From Avena insularis (taxonomy: Eukaryota > Streptophyta > Magnoliopsida > Poales > Poaceae): a stretch of DNA of 64,000 nt. The stretch is taken from positions 239,160,292 through 239,224,291 of the forward strand of contig CM042687.1 in the NCBI GenBank assembly GCA_023614405.1, written 5' to 3'. Positions 1 to 9,862 of this stretch are shown here, in pieces. How positions within the stretch are numbered: the first letter of the stretch is position 1; every line of letters starts with the position of its first letter. The position numbers were made by a program, and so were the translations under genes. Under the pieces are notes generated by a model, which saw only the letters and a program-made list of their open reading frames with translations, made no database searches and had not been told where the DNA came from.

Positions 1-75
1 GTTGATGCCACTGCCGCCGTCCATGAAGACGCGGCTCATCTCGAACCCTCCGATCTGCGCCTCAAGCACCAGGGC
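1..75 (-). pseudogene. Start of protease of element C (cut by window edge)
   Basis: The minus-strand frame ending at position 1 contains FMDGGSGIN at 27-1. This is the D-G-G-S form of the retroviral-type aspartic protease active site seen in Tat-lineage Gypsy elements. Only the catalytic loop and a few upstream residues are inside the window, so nothing can be said about the rest of pol. It is labelled pseudogene because the gag before it is broken. Confidence 0.65.
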
Positions 76-406
76 AGCATGACATGGGCGAGGGACCTAG
101 CAAGGGTGATCCAAACGGCTGAACGTGATGCAAGATTCCGATTCACTGAGGTACTCAGGGATGGCGGGTGGTGTTGTCACAGCCAGATTGATCTGACGGG
201 TGATTTCTTCTACACCCTATTCGTTGGGCGCCCTTTTTGGATCATCAGCGCTCCTTTCGGCGGGGGATACCCGTGCCCACCGTTATTCTGTGCGGGTGCG
301 ATTGGGTGGTTCGGGCCTCCTGCAGGTGGTGGTGGAGGAGCTCCATGCGCGATCTCGCCTGGTGCGGGTGCATTCCCGATCTAGGGTTCAGGGCTTGCTG
401 CCTCAT

Positions 407-2410
407 CTAAGCCATGCTTTTGCTGAGTTTCTGGAACTCGCGGCAGTCCTTGAGCATGTGGCTTGCCTTCTTCTTACCATCCTGCTTGTCGATGTAGAAG
501 TGGATGGTGCATGGACCCGACAGTTTTTCGTATGATGAGGGTCTGTCGTGACATGGGCGCTGCCAATCACGGTCTGGCGTCCTCCATCGCGGAAATTGCT
601 TCCGCGGTATCCGCCGCTTTTGCGGTTGCCGTCGCTGCGGCAGTTGCCGTAGCCAGCCGCGACCATGTCGGGTCCATCACGATCATCGTAGACACGCGAT
701 CTTCTCTTGCTACGGCGTTCACGTCGTCGGCCGTAGTCGTCTTCTTCCTCCGAGTGTGCTCGCTGGACGGAATCCTCGCCATCGGCCCACCCGTTGGCGA
801 TGTCCATGAGGTGGTCAAGTGTCTTGGGCTTGACGCGCCCAAGTTCTTCTTTGAAGTCCTGGCGCTTGACGCTGTCTTTGAAGGCGTCGATAGCCCTCTC
901 CTCAGAGATGTGTGCCGCGGAGTTCTTGGTGTTGGACCAGTGCAGTATGTACGAGCGAATGGATTCGCCCGTTCGTTGAGTGCAGGCCCGCAGCTCTTCG
1001 ATCGAGGCAGGCCTCTTGCTGGTGCCCTTGAAGTTTCGGACGAAACTGTACGCCAGCTCCTCCCAGCTTCAGATGGATCCTGAGGATAGACTGCTCAGCC
1101 AGATCCGAAGGCATTGCATGGCGGTTTCCCTGCTTCCGCCGTGCAGCTTGACGGATGACAAGTGGTCGCTGAGCCACGCCTTGGGATCCTGTGTTCCATC
1201 AAACTTCGGAGTGTCCGAAGGAAGCTTGAACTTTCGCGACATCGTTGTCCGTCGAACAGATCTGCTGAAGAATCGGGCTCCACAGAGTTCTCCTTTGTCT
1301 TCATCCATCTCGGATTCAGACAAGCATGCGTGCTTGGTGCGCGCCTTGTCGATTTTGCGCTGGGTGAGCTCGATTCGGACGTCGTAATCGCGGCTGCGAT
1401 GGCGCGAGCTCTTGTGCCTTCGAGTAAGGTCGTGCTCTTCGTCTTCGGATGAAGGCGTGGGACTGCGGTTGAATCTGACCACAGCCTTCTTCTTTGGCTC
1501 CGCAGGAGCTTCTCCGTGGAGCGCAGCTCCAACGAGTCCGAGTCCGGTAAGCACGGACTTGTGCATGGCCCTCTTCGGGTCCCCCTCCGGAGGTGGGTGG
1601 GATGCGAGAACGCGGTGGCTGCCATGATCGCATCTTGTGGCATTTTCGGGATGACGTTGCCGTCGGCGTCCATCTCCATGAAGGACGCGTTGAGGGCTCG
1701 GGTCACCTCGCGACGCTCTTTGGGGTCCATGTTCTCCATCCGAGAATGGTGCTTGTTGCCATTGTTGTCGTGCGAGCTGGAGCCAATGCACATGGCGGAG
1801 AGCGCAACTCGTCACGCACTGGACTCCGAAGCTGCTTGCTTGCGCTTGTCAAGCACTTCCTGCATCTTGATCTGGTTCTTGTGCTCCTCGATGAGGAGCA
1901 TGTGGTATGCCATCAGCAGGTCTCGTGAGGCATCAGCGGGCAGGATCTTGTTGCCTTCTACGGCCTCGCGTGCTTGAGCCCATCCCTCCTTGTTGAGGTG
2001 GATGACCCGATCATTGTTGTCCCCGTTGGGTGAGGGGATTGGCTTCTTCTGTTTCCACCGTTTCTGCCCCGCGGGTTGGCTGGTGGATTGTGTTCCTGAT
2101 CCTGGATGACAGCGGCGCACTGGTAGCGCTCGTAGATCAGCTTGCTGCTGCCGCAACTTTCGGATCCGGAACCGTAGGTCCCTTCATCCGATGGTGGATC
2201 GCACAGATCGGAGTTGCAGCTGCTGCTGTCATAGGACTCGTCTGTCGATGGTGATGTGCGTAGCACAGGGCGTGGAGCCCACGAAGCAGGCCTGATCGAT
2301 GGTAGGGGCACCCGCTCTAGAAGGTGAAGAGTGCCGGTCTGCCCCACCTGGAAGCAGAAGCTCCCGAACAGGATCTCGAGTTCATCGCCAACGGGCTCGA
2401 AGTCCTTCAT
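407..2410 (-). pseudogene. gag: Broken gag of element C
   Basis: This is the structural (capsid/nucleocapsid) protein of a Ty3/Gypsy retrotransposon. The likely start is the ATG at 2410. A Retrotrans_gag-like core spans about 1240 to 780 (minus strand), including the segment around SWEELAYSFVRNFKGTSKR and a Y-I-x-x-W ... AIDAF pattern. An Arg/Asp-rich tail follows, then a degenerate C-x2-H ... H-x4-C zinc-knuckle-like segment near 500-420. The reading frame changes near 2060, 1590 and 530. In-frame stops occur at 1812-1814, 1069-1071 and 407-409. The protein is therefore not made as one piece from this copy. Lineage is inferred from gag pattern and the adjacent protease motif. Confidence 0.8.
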
Positions 2411-2530
2411 GGTGGCCAGTGAGTGGGCGGTGAAGTCGAAGGCGCCTAAGAGGAGATGACTCTCCGTCGCTGCGGAGTTGTAGATCGCTCAGGTTGGGAC
2501 CGTCACGATCGCACAATCAGCATCCCCAAT

Positions 2531-2547
2531 TCCCACAGACGGCGCCA
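2531..2547 (-). other. Primer binding site of element C
   Basis: The minus strand reads TGGCGCCGTCTGTGGGA two bases after the LTR end. This is the usual position for the minus-strand primer site, and the motif is common in grass Gypsy elements. I do not assign the tRNA with confidence. Confidence 0.75.
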
Positions 2548-2549
2548 AT

Positions 2550-3047
2550 TGACGAGGTTTAATCTCGTTAATGCCCATTATTACGGACTTGGGTTTTGGA
2601 TAAGATGGGGATGCTGGAGATCACGGAACGGTTAGCAAACAAGCAACACGGGGACACAAGGTTTACCCAGGTTCAGGCCCCCGGAGGGAAAACCCTACTC
2701 CTGCTTGTCTGCTCTTGATTACGGCGGAACCGAAGGTTACAGGGGTGCGCAGATGCGATATGGCGTGGAGGTGTGTATGCGGTGGTATGAGGTTCCCTCC
2801 TTGCTGTGCCCTCCTAGCCTTTATATAGAGTTAGGCAGGTCCCAGGCACAGATCGAGTCGGTTACAGGTTTTAGGGTTTACCCCTTTGAATTTTCTATCT
2901 ACTATAGTCTTGCTCTCCAAGGATCCGAAGGGTCATGGGCCCTGACCACCCGAAAATCTTCATGGGCCGGCGTATATTTGTCGTGGGCCTTCCTTGGGCT
3001 AGACTAGGTATGCTGAGGTCGTGTACCTGCAGGGTATAACCATGTCA
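2550..3047 (-). repeat. 5' LTR of element C (498 bp)
   Basis: On the minus strand it starts TGACATGG and ends CTCGTCA, so it has TG...CA ends, and a PBS follows two bases later. It contains a TATA box. The U5 end carries a short palindrome (AACGAG ... CTCGT) close to the LTR end. Its boundary at 3047/3048 is confirmed because element B's LTR sequence resumes exactly there. Confidence 0.85.
2818..2830 (-). promoter_or_regulatory. TATA box in the LTR of element C
   Basis: The minus strand reads CTCTATATAAAGG, a good plant TATA box, placed mid-LTR as expected for a U3 promoter reading leftward into gag. Confidence 0.6.
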
Positions 3048-3263
3048 GCCGAACTAGTGCACCTATATTGGATGTGTTGGGACACAAGATACTTCTTGTT
3101 TCTTGATTGCAAGGTTGCTTGAGAGGGAATACCTTTGACCACTTCCTCCCTGAGTTCGATAAACCTTGGGTAATCCACTTAAGGGAAATATGCTGCTGTT
3201 CTACAAACCTCTACACTTGGAGGCCCAACAACTGTCTACAAGAATAGAAGTGTGTAGACATCA
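3048..3263 (+). repeat. Residual 5' LTR of element B
   Basis: Its last 216 bp match 8269-8479 of the 3' LTR closely, from GCCGAACTAGTGCACC to the end GTAGACATCA. The rest was separated by the insertion of C at 3047/3048. It ends in CA ten bases before the PBS. Confidence 0.88.
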
Positions 3264-3273
3264 AGCTCTTTTC

Positions 3274-3291
3274 TGGCGCTGTTGCCGGGGA
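3274..3291 (+). other. Primer binding site (tRNA-Asp type) of element B
   Basis: TGGCGCTGTTGCCGGGGA differs at one base from TGGCGCCGTTGCCGGGGA, the complement of the 3' end of plant tRNA-Asp. It lies 10 bases after the LTR end. Confidence 0.85.
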
Positions 3292-3397
3292 GGTAAGGTA
3301 AAAGGTACTCACATCCTCTAGTGTGAGTGCTCGAAGTTATTTCCTTTAGATTTTGTAGTTTTGTCTTTTTGTTTCTTGTTTTCACTAGTTAGGCTTA

Positions 3398-4132
3398 ATG
3401 GAATACAACAACAAAATTAGAGAGCTTTATAGCATTTATCTTGAGCTAGGACATGAAGTGTTTGAAGAGAAAATTAAAAAACATATGGAGCTTTATTTGC
3501 ATGATAATAGCAATGTTATTAGTATAAACTCTTTGGACACCATTATTGCTAATGCTATGGAAAAGTCTAAGCTTGGGGAAGCTAGTTTTTATAAAAATGA
3601 TCTTTTTAGTCCCCCAAGCACGGAGGAGAAAATTTACTTTGATGATAGTTTACCTCCAATATATGATGATTACAATGATGACTATGATATTTTCAGTCCA
3701 CCTATTATTGAGGAGGAAATTAATTGTGATTACAATATGCCTCCTATATTTGATGATTATGGTGATGAGAATAATAGTGATAGCTATTCTGTTGACTTTA
3801 CTCCCACTACAATTAATCAGAATGCATTTGCTTATGTGGAGAGTAATGATCATTTTATGCATGTGGCTCATGATAAGAATGTTTTATGTGATAGTTATAT
3901 TGTTAATTTTGTTCATGATGCTACTGAAAGTTATTATGGGAGAGGGAAACATGGTCTTATGTATCTCAACAATATTAAGTTTCCCCTCTTTATGTTGAAA
4001 GTTTTAAAGTTGCACTTGTTTTGCTTTGCTATGCTTGTTGCTTTGTGCTTTCATGACTTGTTTCTTTACAAGATTCCTATGCATAGGAAGTGGGTTAGAC
4101 TTAAATGTTCTTTGAATTTGCTTTTTTTGTGA
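3398..4132 (+). CDS. Uncharacterised ORF of element B (244 aa), acidic with hydrophobic C-terminal segment
   Basis: This is the only sizeable ORF in element B; it lies 107 bp after the PBS, where gag would normally be. The start is MEYNNKIREL. The central part (about residues 70-150) is very acidic and Tyr/Asp-rich. A conserved block LCDSYIVNFVHDATESYYG lies near residues 165-185. A hydrophobic stretch of about 20 residues (near 203-225) looks like a membrane segment and is followed by a short basic tail (HRKWVRLK). The same ORF, broken, occurs in element A, so it is conserved across two related elements. I see no gag motifs, zinc knuckle or enzyme motif. The function is unknown. Confidence 0.6.
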   Translation: MEYNNKIRELYSIYLELGHEVFEEKIKKHMELYLHDNSNVISINSLDTIIANAMEKSKLGEASFYKNDLFSPPSTEEKIYFDDSLPPIYDDYNDDYDIFSPPIIEEEINCDYNMPPIFDDYGDENNSDSYSVDFTPTTINQNAFAYVESNDHFMHVAHDKNVLCDSYIVNFVHDATESYYGRGKHGLMYLNNIKFPLFMLKVLKLHLFCFAMLVALCFHDLFLYKIPMHRKWVRLKCSLNLLFL

Positions 4133-4888
4133 ACCTTTGAATTTGCTTCTTGATGCTCTCTTTTAAATCAATTCATATTTCTTATGTGAGCATCTTCTCA
4201 AACTATCAAGCCTAACTTAAAGGCATTAAAGAAAAGTACTTGTTGGGAGATAACCCAAGAGTTTTATTGAGTCTTGGAAGTTATTACTTCAGTAATGACC
4301 TCTCCTTATCCTTTTTATTTGCTTTTTGTGCCAAAAATGATCTCTAATGAGAGGGAAGTAAGATTTGGGAAGTTGCTGTCCTGAAACAGATTTCTGTCCT
4401 CCACCATAAACATTTGTGAGGAGTCTCTGTAACTCGGATTGAGTTCAAAATTTACGAATAAATCCCCCAGTATGTTACCTAACTTTCGTTAGTTCAACAC
4501 TTTTTGATTTTAGCAACATAAGATGTTCGAAAAAATCGATTTCTACCTGCTGGTCTGTTTTGACAGATTTCTGCCATTATTTGCATTTGCTTCTTATTGA
4601 TTCCTTTTTGGGTTCTTTTTGGAAATTGAGCTTTTTGAAGAAGTTGCTACAGTAGAATGTATTTTTAGTGAAAATTCTTGCTGTTCCAAAGCTTTACCTA
4701 ATGATCTATTATCTTTTGAATACACTAATGTTGCTAATGAAGATTGTGTGAAGTTTTGTATGAAGGAAAATTTTCAGGTGTAGAGAAAGAATGATGTAAT
4801 GAGATGAAGAATGGACAAAAGCTCAAGCTTGGGGATGCCACCCTGTGTAACCCCAAGAAACATTCAAGAGGTACAAGCTTCAAAGCTT

Positions 4889-4909
4889 GGGGATGCCCAA
4901 GGCATCCCC
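4889..4909 (+). repeat. Perfect 9-bp inverted repeat with 3-bp loop in element B
   Basis: GGGGATGCC, loop CAA, then GGCATCCCC. The left arm is part of a copy of the motif that abuts the 3' LTR. The hairpin is conserved in element A at 14824-14844 and is followed in both by a TTCTTCAT-AATAAAAA stretch. Confidence 0.75.
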
Positions 4910-7112
4910 TTCTTCATCAATAAAAATCTCAGGTCTTTCTAGACACTTCGTTTTTATTGTTTCATGCACAGTTGTGTTGTTGTTGGAGCGTCTTTGTTTT
5001 TGTTTTTAGTTTTCATTTGCTTAGTTTGCTTGAAAAAAGTTGGTTGATCACAACACACCTTTTTGGAGAGAGACACACACCGTTTTCATTGCCTAGAACA
5101 CTCTAGTTTTCACTCTTATTATTTTGTGAGTGTTCTCTTTTGCTAGCACTGTGTTTAGCCTTAGTTTTCTTGTGCTTTCAGCTTAGAAATTTTTAGTTCT
5201 TCTTTGTGGATTTGTGAGACAAGCTCACTGGTATTTATTGAATATTATATTTGTGAGTTTTTTCAAATAGGTTGATTGGTGTTGGAAAAGAGTAGTAAGT
5301 TCTTGCTTGTAAGTGCAAGAGGAGCTTGCATTGACTGTGCCTTAGACTTTAGCATGACATGCTAGGTGTTTTTTTGACCTTATTCTTAGTGATTATTGCA
5401 GTAGCATGACTTGTTCCAAATAATTAGGATTCCTTAGTGTGCCTTGATGAAATTATGCGTTGTTTTAGCATGCAAAAGCATAGTATTGTGGTATTCTCCT
5501 TTGATGCTTTGCTTGGGTTGACTTGGCACATGCTCACACCATGTTATGACTATGACAAGTCACCATTATCCTCTATGATCATTGAGTCCTTGAATTGTAG
5601 TACCACTCCATGCTTTGATTAGTAATGTTTTGTCGCTCTGCATGATTATGGCCATTATTTCTCTCTTAGTTGGTTGCTCCCAGTCTTTTGCTAGCCTCCA
5701 CTTGTATGAGTAAGCTCTACTCATGCTTCCAACTCCCAAGAAACCAAGTTATTCCAAAGTGTCCACTATAAACTCCTATGCATGGTATGTTACACCATTC
5801 CAAGTATATTCTTGTTTTCAACTATCTTCCAATTAAAAACTATTTTGTTATGTGAAAACTTAGTGATTAAAGCCCTCACGAACTTGATGGCGAACTTTAT
5901 ATTCTTTGCCCCTAATAAACTTGAACCATTGTGACAACTTTGTTGTATATGCTTGCACTTATAAGTGGGAATTAGCAGAACCGTGCTGTCATGGGGAGAG
6001 TTTTCAACATTGCACTTGTACCTTGTTGTACTCAGTTCATATCATGTTCTTTTGTCTATGGATGTCACCGGTGTGAAATAAAGAGGGAACTTGTAAGTCC
6101 ATGGAGTTTGTATCCTGTGTTAGAGAAACGCCTGGGCCTCTAGCCTAAGCCATGCCTAATCATGGTGGAAACTTGCAGCATCACCATAGTGACATCTATG
6201 AAGCATTCTTCTTATAAAAAAAGAGACACATTAAGAAAAGAGGAAAGAGAGGAAAAAAGCACCATATTCCCGTGGTAAATAAGAAGATTGCTGAGATGCT
6301 CATTGTTTGCTTGCCTTGTCATTTTGGTTATGGGAAAGATCATATACCATGTGCAAGGGGTACCCCCTTGGCGGTTCTCAATGATATGCAAATACTTACA
6401 GTGACAAGAACTTACCTGGACCCAAAGTTGAGTATGCATGAGGTGTGGCCCTCGTATTCAAGGGACTTGAGATTGTCAACTTATACTTCGTCAAGCATAT
6501 ACTCCAGCTTTGCCACTTTAACCTTAACCACTTCAAGATGTTTATGATAGGGGCAATGAGGGCTGAAAGCTAACTAGTACCATCATTTTTGGAAGCTCTT
6601 TTTGAAACTTGCAATTCCTGCTTCCTTTACAAAAAGGCCTTTGTTCCACTATTATGTTGAGTCTCCACCTTCTACCTTTAGGCACCATTAAGAGAGCATA
6701 GTTTTCATTCTGTGTGCAGTGTTCCAAAGCTTATTGATTGATGCATATTGTGATATTACTTGTTCTTGTGCTATTTGTTTCTAGTCACCCTTGTGAACTT
6801 TGAAGGTGTCCTATGCATCTATATTGCTACTCTATGAGGGGCAAGCTGATTGCCACTATGCTATGTTTTCTGTATGTGAAACAAACAAATGTTTTTCAAT
6901 GCATGTTATTCATGATCTTTGTTTGTAGCCTTTCATGTTGCATTCATAGTTACTATGTCCTATTGTTAGAAATCCATCTTTCATGCACATGTTTAGAGTT
7001 CGTTGATCCTAGCTTTCAATGCTTGCAAATGGTTGGATCTTTATTGTGAGGGTGCATGTCACCTAAAAAAATATTCTTTTATCACTTACCTACTCGAGGA
7101 CGAGCAGGAGTT

Positions 7113-7126
7113 AAGCTTGGGGATGC
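7113..7126 (+). other. Polypurine-tract region of element B
   Basis: AAGCTTGGGGATGC lies one base before the TG of the 3' LTR, the position of the plus-strand primer. The same bases occur at the matching place in element A (21226-21239). Confidence 0.65.
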
Positions 7127-7127
7127 T

Positions 7128-8479
7128 TGATACGTCGGAAACGTATCTATAATTTTTGATGCTCCATGCTTGTTTAGTATCTACTTTGCATTGCTTTGTC
7201 TACACTTTGAGGTGTTTTTATATATTTTCTGGAACTAACCTATTAACAAGTTGCCACAGTGCCAGTTGTCTGTTTTCTTCTGTTTTTGGTTCCATAAAGG
7301 CAGAAAATCAATATTCTCGGAATTGGACGGGACAAAAGTCAAAGTTATTATTTTCCTGGAGCAACACGGAACCACGAAGCGGAGCCGGAGGGGGGCCACA
7401 GGGTGGCCAAACCCCCTAGGCACGGGCAAGCCCTGGGGACGCCTAGGGAGGGTGTGGGCCCCCTGGACCCCCACCGACCTTACCTCCTGCGCCTATAAGA
7501 GCCCCGATGAGAAAACCCTAAGGAATCAGAAGAAATCCACAAAAACCTCCGCAGCGCCGCCGCCACCGAAGGGGAGATTCGGGGGATAGAAAGTCTCTAT
7601 TCCGGCAAGGGCTCTACCGGTAGCTATGTGTTCATCTCTCTATATGCATGGTCATATTGTGATCATGAACTTTGTAATCAAGTAGATCTACCTTGCTACT
7701 CAAGTGCTTCATTAGATCTTTGCTCTCCCCATGTGTGTGAAAGTGACAACGTGCATGCCATGGTGGCACTTAGGTTTTAGTCTACATAAATACTCTTTGT
7801 GCTTTAATAGATCTATGCTTTCCCCACGTGTGTGCAAGTGAGAGCGTGCATACCGTGTGTGGCACTTTGGCTAGATTGAATATTTGTTATGAGTTATATT
7901 TGGAGTTGGATGTCTCTATGAAATTGTGGTGTTTGTTGGAACCATCTAGCGCTCAAGGTGACAGTGTGAGGTTATCTAGATTGGGGAAGGCGGACTTTGA
8001 GGAGTGCTGTTATAGCCCTACTGATGACTAGAGTGTCCAACCAGAGAGTAGTTAAGAGGAGTATCATGAAGAGAGGATATTTATATGAGAGAGTGTTTAC
8101 TAGTGAAAGTATGATCCCTAGGCCTTTTTTCTAAACATTGAAACACCGTTTGCTACTAGATCTGTTGCATGTTTGCTTGCTTCCTTCTTGTTGCCTTTAG
8201 TCTTTGCCTCACCGTCAAACTCTTTTCTGGCACCGTTACCACTTGTATTTCACTATCTCTTCGCCGAACTAGTGCACCTATATTGGGTGTGTTGGGGACA
8301 CAAGAGACTTCTTGTTTCTTGATTGCAGGGTTGGTTGAGAGGGAATACCTTTGACCACTTCCTCCCTGAGTTCAATAAACCTTGGGTAATCCACTTAAGG
8401 GAAACTTGCTGCTGTTCTACAAACCTCTACACTTGGAGGCCCAACAACTGTCTACAAGAATAGAAGTGCGTAGACATCA
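7128..8479 (+). repeat. 3' LTR of element B (1352 bp)
   Basis: Starts TGATACGTCGG and ends GTAGACATCA, giving TG...CA ends. The first ~0.4 kb resembles the start of element A's LTR (21241 onward). The remainder (about 7540-8479) differs from A's LTR, and its last ~210 bp match the residual 5' LTR. A diverged copy of an LTR-end-plus-PBS junction lies inside at about 8213-8246. Confidence 0.85.
7493..7500 (+). promoter_or_regulatory. TATA-like box in LTR of element B
   Basis: CTATAAGA follows a GC-rich stretch and precedes AAAACCCTAAG about 14 bp downstream. The same arrangement is present in element A's LTR. Confidence 0.5.
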
Positions 8480-9612
8480 CCACCATCGTCCCTAGATCGG
8501 GGGTATCTAAAGCTCTTCCCGGCACCCTGCCGGAGGGGAGATCATTCCGAAGGCCTCTTCTTCATCATGCCAGCCTCCGGTATGAAGTGTGAGTAGTTCC
8601 ACCTTGGACTACGGGTCTATGTAGTAGCTAGATGGTTGTATCTCCTCCTTGTGCTTTCATGTATAGATCTTGTGAGCTCTGTTCATGATCAAGATCTAAT
8701 ATATTTGTAATCATGCATGTTGTGTTAGCGGGGATCCGATGGATATTGAGATTACTATGTCAGATTGATTAATGGTTTTGTCTTATTGATTCTATCATGT
8801 CTGTGTTGTTTGTGATCTTGCATGCTCTCCTTTATTAGTAGCTATCTTGGCCAAGTAGTTGCTAGTGACTCCAAGAGGGGGTATTTATGCTCGATAGTGG
8901 GTTCATGCCTCTAGTTTACAAGGGAAGTGACAGAAATCTCTTCGGTTGTAGATGTGATGTTGCCACTAGGGATAAAACAATGGTCTCTTATTCATGAAAC
9001 AAGTGGATTGTTTACCTTACACACTTTCCTTAAAACAGTTGTCTGTTGCTTGCAACTTAATACTGGAGGGGGTTCGGATGATAACCTGAAGGTGGACTTC
9101 TAGTCATAGATGCAGTTGGATGGCGGTCTATGTATATTGTTGTATTGCCCAATCGAATCTCATAGGATCTTTTTGTCTAGTATTGCACTTTTATGCCATG
9201 CTCAGTTCCTGTCAATTTCCCTGCTGTAATTTTTTTACCCTTCATGCAATGTTGTTTATCTAAGGAGAGCACCTCTAGTGAACTATGGACCCCGGTCCAA
9301 TCTTTACCATTGATACATCTTCCACTATTACTTGTTTACTTGTTGCAAACCATTACCTTCTACACCATATGTTTAATCCTTTGTTACAGCAAACCGGTGA
9401 GCTTGACAACCTCACTAATTCGTTGGGGCAAAGTCTTGAGTTTGTGTTGTGCAGGTCTCCACGTTGCCAGCAACACCTGTGTGACGTTTCCTTCCTCCTA
9501 CTGGTTCGATAACCTCGGTTTCTTACTGAGGGAAACTTGTTGTTGTGCTGCTTCATACCTTGCTCTTGGGGTTTCCAACGAAGCGTTCCACGACAAGTAT
9601 TTGGCACCATCA
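8480..9612 (+). repeat. 5' LTR of element A, distal part
   Basis: It aligns with 21676-22807 from CCACCATCGTCCCTAG to the end CACCATCA. The proximal part was displaced by the insertion of B. Confidence 0.88.
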
Positions 9613-9622
9613 AGCTAATTTC

Positions 9623-9640
9623 TGGCGCCGTTGCCGGGGA
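9623..9640 (+). other. Primer binding site (tRNA-Asp) of element A
   Basis: TGGCGCCGTTGCCGGGGA is an exact 18-base complement to the 3' end of plant tRNA-Asp, 10 bases after the LTR end. Confidence 0.9.
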
Positions 9641-9862
9641 GGCTAAGGACGTCTTCACAAGGGGAGTCCTCCCCAACCTCTCTCTTTACTTTGTTTTTAG
9701 TTTGCTTAGTTTATTTTTCTTGGTTTTGTTTGCCTCTTTTTATCAAAAACTCCAAAAAAATTAGTTTAGTTTGGTTTGCTTTCTCTTATCAAAAACACAA
9801 AAAATTAGTTCCTACTCTAGTTGCTGGTCTGTTATTGCCTTGCTTTGCCATGCTTTCTATCA

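Larger units (their letters stand above)
1..3047 (-). mobile_element. Element C: 5' part of a Tat-like Ty3/Gypsy LTR retrotransposon, continuing off the left edge
   Basis: Read on the minus strand, the order is 5' LTR (3047 to 2550), primer binding site (2547-2531), gag (from about 2410) and the start of protease (27 to 1). The rest of pol and the 3' LTR lie outside the window. The element interrupts the 5' LTR of element B: the sequence from 3048 onward matches the interior of B's other LTR from about 8269. The target duplication should be GCCGA (3048-3052), but its partner copy is off the window. Gag is broken, so the copy is defective. The Tat assignment rests on gag style and the D-G-G-S protease motif. 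Confidence 0.85.
4133..7127 (+). other. Non-coding 3' part of element B internal region
   Basis: About 3 kb without a convincing gene. It aligns with element A (13970-15952 plus 20385-21240). It includes two internal copies of the polypurine-adjacent motif AAGCTTGGGGATGCC (4825-4839, 4883-4897) and a hairpin at 4889-4909. It ends with a CGAGGACGAG block and the same motif next to the 3' LTR. Short ORFs in this stretch differ from those in A and look random. Confidence 0.75.
3048..8479 (+). mobile_element. Element B: non-autonomous Gypsy element with tRNA-Asp PBS (5' LTR truncated by C)
   Basis: It comprises a residual 5' LTR (3048-3263), PBS (3274-3291), internal region (3264-7127) and a complete 3' LTR (7128-8479). 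It is inserted in the 5' LTR of element A: A's LTR resumes at 8480 with CCACCATCG, matching the interior of A's 3' LTR near 21676-21684. CCACC is the likely target duplication; its left copy is off the window. No gag, protease, RT or integrase is present. The end sequences resemble abundant Triticeae Sabrina/WHAM-type families, but the family name is only a guess. Confidence 0.85.

Noticed and set aside
79..1083. Plus-strand ORFs in the left kilobase
   Set aside because: They are mirror frames of element C's gag on the minus strand, where the Retrotrans_gag pattern and protease motif are found.
4889..4909. Terminator-like hairpin followed by an A/T-rich run
   Set aside because: The window is plant nuclear DNA, where such a hairpin is not a bacterial terminator. 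Reported instead as a conserved element structure.
7540..8479. Considered a separate insertion in the LTR of element A
   Set aside because: The end of this stretch equals B's 5' LTR end and the start at 7128 is a clean LTR start after a PPT. It is simply the distal part of B's own 3' LTR.
9623..9640. Possible tRNA-Asp gene piece
   Set aside because: Only the 18-base primer complement is present right after an LTR; no cloverleaf follows. The same applies to the tRNA-iMet matches at 34433 and 59353.
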